In this document: one piece after another, positions 13,557 to 15,791 of the stretch
Numbering within the stretch: position 1 is the first letter of the stretch
Layout: every line of letters begins with the position of its first letter
Origin: Actinomycetota bacterium
GTDB lineage: Bacteria; Actinomycetota; Actinomycetes; UBA12327
Reading direction: 5' to 3'
NCBI GenBank assembly: GCA_003529305.1
Contig: DPWC01000103.1
Location: 7,956-23,746, forward strand
DNA length: 15,791 nt
Program-made: the position numbers and the translations under genes
The notes under the pieces: generated by a model
Databases searched by the model: none
What the model saw: the letters and a program-made list of their open reading frames with translations, nothing else
What the model was told of the DNA's origin: nothing

Positions 13557-14360
13557 CTAGGGCCGCAGGATCCGACCAAACCAGAGCACATGGGGCGCTC
13601 CCGCGGTGCAGTCCGGCTGAACGACCCACAGATCGAGGCGCTCTGCGTCGCCTTCGGTGGTGAAGCTGATCAGTACGGCGGCTTGCTGGCCGTAGGAACC
13701 GCTGTCGACCAACACCGGCTGACGAGTTGTGGAACCCGTGAGTTCGACGAAGCAGGGACCAAGATCGGGCAGGGTGATCAGTTGGTCGCCCAGTGGAATG
13801 ACGGGGCCGGTGTCGGCGGTTGACGACGGTGCCAGTGCTTGACCGAGTGGAATGTCGGTGGCCGAATTGGCGGCCGGTGGCACGGGGGCGGCTGTTTGGT
13901 TGCGCCTTGCTAGCAGGTCACGAACTTGCTGAGCGATTTCTCGTGGGTTGTAGGCCAGTCCTGAGGTGCTGACGGAGGTGGCCTCGGGAAGCGCACGCGC
14001 GCGGGCATTGGAGCTCTCGGACGACTGATCGTTGGCTGTCGCGCTGTTGCCGCTAGCCAATGGCGGTGATGACTCTCGGGACAGCACTGTGTTGGCAGCA
14101 ATTCCTAGGACCAGCATCGTCGCGGCAATGGCGGCGACGGCTCCGGCGAGTTGCCATGGGGTTTGTTGACCTGCCGGAGAGGTTCGCCACAGACGCGGTC
14201 GGGGACGGGTCTGCTGCCAATGCTCTGACACCGACGGCGGCAGCGGCGGAACTGCCGGCAGGCTTTGGGCCAGCAAGTTGCGAATCCATTGCTCGTCCGC
14301 GTTGGACAGTGACTCCGGTCCATCAGAGCCAGCAGAGATCAGTGCGTCATCGTCGGTCAT
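13557..14360 (-). CDS. Putative anti-sigma-M factor, single-pass membrane protein
   Basis: This 267-residue protein is recognised mainly from its position and layout. Residues 1–69 are cytoplasmic, with a DEQWIRNLLAQSLPAVPPLPPSV segment resembling the N-terminal part of actinobacterial anti-sigma proteins. One transmembrane helix follows (about 70–92). After it come a Ser/Ala/Pro-rich extracytoplasmic linker and a C-terminal domain (about 185–267) that holds the protein's only two cysteines, C203 and C251. The zinc anti-sigma motif HxxxCxxC is absent. The ATG overlaps the sigM stop by ATGA, with AAGGGGGTGA as ribosome binding site, a coupling typical of sigma/anti-sigma pairs; M. tuberculosis has a comparable gene (Rv3912) beside sigM. 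Function is inferred, not shown by a named motif. Confidence 0.7.
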   Translation of the reverse strand: MTDDDALISAGSDGPESLSNADEQWIRNLLAQSLPAVPPLPPSVSEHWQQTRPRPRLWRTSPAGQQTPWQLAGAVAAIAATMLVLGIAANTVLSRESSPPLASGNSATANDQSSESSNARARALPEATSVSTSGLAYNPREIAQQVRDLLARRNQTAAPVPPAANSATDIPLGQALAPSSTADTGPVIPLGDQLITLPDLGPCFVELTGSTTRQPVLVDSGSYGQQAAVLISFTTEGDAERLDLWVVQPDCTAGAPHVLWFGRILRP

Positions 14361-15037
14361 AGGGAGTCACCCCCTTCGGGGAAGGGCTCAGAGCGGGCCG
14401 GGGTCGGCCGTTGGACGGCCTCTGGTGCTTCCGGGTTCCGCAGGTGCGCCAGCAGCGGCAGCAGGCGGGCCCGCCCACGGGAGCACCGACTCTTGATGGT
14501 GCCCTGTGGGACCTCCAGAACCGCCGCGGCATCAACGACGGAGTATCCGAGAACATCAACAAGGATCACGGCTGCGCGTTGATCGGGTGGCAGTGTGGCG
14601 AGGGCTTGTTGAACCTCTAGGCCCAGTAGTCGGTCATCAATGGTGCGACGCGGATCGGCGATGGTGACCACCTCGCTGATGTCCGTGATGTTGGCGCGCG
14701 GTGGCCGCACCCGTTGCCGTCGCATCTGATCGATGCACGCATTAACCACGATGCGGTAGAGCCAGGTCGAAACTGCCGCGTCGCCCCGGAAGCGATCAGC
14801 TGCCCGGTAAGCGGAGATCAAGGCCTCTTGAACCGCATCGGCGGCGTCATCGGCATCACCGAGAGTGCGCATGGCCAACGCCCACAGATGATCTTGATGT
14901 CGACGAACGATTTCGGCGAAGGCATGGGGGTCATCCTGGCGATGCCTTTCGAGCACTTCGGCATCTGTAAAAGCGGTGTAGAAGTCGTCGTCGGGATCGG
15001 CATCCCCGCCATGGGGGTCCGATGAAGGTGTGGGCAC
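14357..15037 (-). CDS. sigM: ECF RNA polymerase sigma factor SigM
   Basis: This extracytoplasmic-function sigma factor directs RNA polymerase to stress promoters. From GTG 15037 it is 226 residues: a short Pro/Asp-rich leader, sigma region 2 (about 25–105, with ADAVQEALISAYRAADRFRG and STWLYRIVVNACIDQMRRQ), a linker with ADPRRTIDDRLL, and region 4 (about 139–195, with LPPDQRAAVILVDVLGYSVVDAA and the HTH end VPQGTIKSRCSRGRARL). GTG 15037 is supported by GGGAG six bases upstream; a TTG at 15055 would add six residues. Position between a kinase-like gene and trxBA matches M. tuberculosis sigM. It overlaps its presumed anti-sigma partner by four bases. Confidence 0.88.
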   Translation of the reverse strand: MPTPSSDPHGGDADPDDDFYTAFTDAEVLERHRQDDPHAFAEIVRRHQDHLWALAMRTLGDADDAADAVQEALISAYRAADRFRGDAAVSTWLYRIVVNACIDQMRRQRVRPPRANITDISEVVTIADPRRTIDDRLLGLEVQQALATLPPDQRAAVILVDVLGYSVVDAAAVLEVPQGTIKSRCSRGRARLLPLLAHLRNPEAPEAVQRPTPARSEPFPEGGDSL

Positions 15038-15155
15038 GGGGCGCTCCCGGTCCAAAGTGTCCAGTGGTGCTGACGGTGCGACGAAGGTGTTGTCAGCCTA
15101 GTGCGAGTTTCGGTGTGTCGGGCGTGTGCTGTGGGCGCCGTGGCCTAGTTTCGGC

Positions 15156-15210
15156 AGTGGTCCCCCGTTGGGGAGTGGGAGGGGAAGCTCACTGCCCGAC
15201 GGGGGCCACT
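15156..15210. terminator. Long imperfect hairpin between kinase-like gene and sigM
   Basis: AGTGG–CCCCCGT–GGG–AGTG on the left (15156–15177) pairs with CACT–CCC–ACGGGGG–CCACT on the right (15190–15210), with one bulged T, one T·G wobble, one mismatch and a 12-nt loop. It starts about 80 bp after the kinase-like stop. No T-run follows on the minus strand. It probably terminates the kinase-like transcript. The rest of the 15056–15293 spacer must contain the sigM promoter, but I found no convincing one. Confidence 0.5.
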
Positions 15211-15293
15211 TCATGTCTTGCTTCATGGCTTGCACGGAATTTCTTGGCGCAGCTTGTTCTAAGCCTTTCTGCGCACATCATCGAGAGTGATCA

Positions 15294-15791
15294 TCAGCGA
15301 TTTGTCGCAGCCGGTCCTGGTGGCGGTGATCCCCCCGGTTCGGAAAACACACTGTTGAGAACTTGCACGCCGAGCAAGAGCAGTCCACCGATCACGATCG
15401 ACACCGCTAGCGCAATCAGTGCGATGACACCGCGACGACCCTGTTGACGCACTCCCTTCAAGGTGGTGACAGGGCCAGTGCTGCGTCGCCGATCAAGTCG
15501 TTGGGCCGCGGTGGTTCCGGAGCGGGTCAGGTGTGCTCTGAGTGCCACACTGAATTCGCGCGCGTTGTCGAAGGGTTCTTCACCGGCAACGGTTTCACCG
15601 AGGGCGCGTCGGCAGAGTCGATCCAGGGGTGTGGGCACATGCGCCCGCGCCTTGCGTGGCGGGACGAGGTCGGCACCGTCGCGCACCGCCGCGGGCAAAC
15701 CCGTCGATGAGGGCATTGGCCAGCGCGCAGTCAGGCAGGCGTACAGCATGGCACCCAGGCTGCGCACATCGTCGACCATCTCGGCGTCACG
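15294..15791 (-). CDS. Protein-kinase-like membrane protein, C-terminal part only
   Basis: The frame is open to the window edge, giving the last 165 residues. VDDVRSLGAMLYACLTARWP matches the helix F region of Hanks-type kinases (D-x-x-S/R-L-G...L...TG..P), and PTPLDRLCRRAL plus the E-x-F-x-x-A-x-E-F-x-x-A-L segment match the C-terminal lobe. A basic juxtamembrane stretch (GVRQQGRRG), one transmembrane helix (GVIALIALAVSIVIGGLLLL) and a tail of about 20 residues rich in Gly and Pro follow. In actinobacteria the gene before sigM is usually murJ, with a kinase-like (often catalytically dead) domain fused to it or beside it; M. tuberculosis MviN (Rv3910) is the fused form. The catalytic residues lie outside the window, so activity cannot be judged. 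Confidence 0.8.
   Translation of the reverse strand, partial: RDAEMVDDVRSLGAMLYACLTARWPMPSSTGLPAAVRDGADLVPPRKARAHVPTPLDRLCRRALGETVAGEEPFDNAREFSVALRAHLTRSGTTAAQRLDRRRSTGPVTTLKGVRQQGRRGVIALIALAVSIVIGGLLLLGVQVLNSVFSEPGGSPPPGPAATNR

Noticed and set aside
15056..15150. Repeated CCGAAACT elements upstream of sigM resembling ECF −35 boxes
   Set aside because: No CGTC or similar −10 at the required 16–18 bp; the nearest CGTC is 23 bp away.

Overview
This window is the chromosomal replication-origin locus of a high-GC Gram-positive bacterium, almost certainly a member of the Actinomycetota. The gene order dnaN–oriC–dnaA | rpmH–rnpA–yidD–yidC–khpB(jag)–rsmG–parA–parB, followed by an opposing block containing a cwlM-type amidase, trxA, trxB, an anti-sigma-type protein, sigM and a kinase-like membrane protein, matches the layout known from Mycobacterium and many other actinobacteria. 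Base composition, frequent GTG/TTG starts and the RsmG/ParA 'VSRET' segments fit this. I cannot assign a family or genus from the sequence alone.

Layout: (1) 1–776, dnaN (beta clamp), minus strand, C-terminus cut off by the window edge. (2) 777–1130, oriC-like spacer with a cluster of DnaA boxes. (3) 1131–2555, dnaA, minus strand. (4) 2556–2925, divergent spacer with more DnaA boxes and a perfect GC-rich hairpin. (5) 2926–6050, plus-strand rpmH, rnpA, yidD, yidC, khpB and rsmG, tightly packed with several stop/start overlaps: ribosomal protein, RNase P, membrane insertion, an RNA-binding protein and a 16S rRNA methyltransferase. (6) 6141–8570, a possible 53-aa coupled ORF, then parA and parB, with parS-like sites inside the starts of rsmG and parA. 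(7) 8539–10855, minus strand, a D-Ala–D-Ala-ligase-family ATP-grasp enzyme coupled to a PLP aminotransferase; its 3' end overlaps parB convergently. (8) 10969–13446, minus strand, CwlM-like amidase, thioredoxin and thioredoxin reductase, with a candidate SigR/SigH-type promoter in front of trxB. (9) 13557–15037, sigM and its presumed anti-sigma partner. (10) 15056–15293, spacer with a long hairpin. (11) 15294–15791, C-terminal part of a pseudokinase-like membrane protein of the kind found beside murJ.

How the genes work together: DnaA and DnaN start and process replication; ParA/ParB with nearby parS sites move the new origins; YidC/YidD/RnpA/RpmH/KhpB/RsmG supply translation and membrane-biogenesis functions; the Ddl-like enzyme, CwlM-like protein and kinase-like protein point to peptidoglycan precursor synthesis and its control; TrxA/TrxB and SigM/anti-SigM link to thiol and envelope stress.

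No mobile element, CRISPR array, tRNA or rRNA was seen. The most unusual item is ParB: a histone-H1-like lysine/alanine tract of about 90 residues, built on a 15-bp tandem repeat, sits between its N-terminal ParA-contact leader and its CTPase domain. Other items worth a second look are the parS sites that encode the same peptide in two different genes, the SigR/SigH-like promoter before trxBA, a two-cysteine extracytoplasmic anti-sigma domain without a zinc motif, and the small proline-rich ORF coupled to parA.
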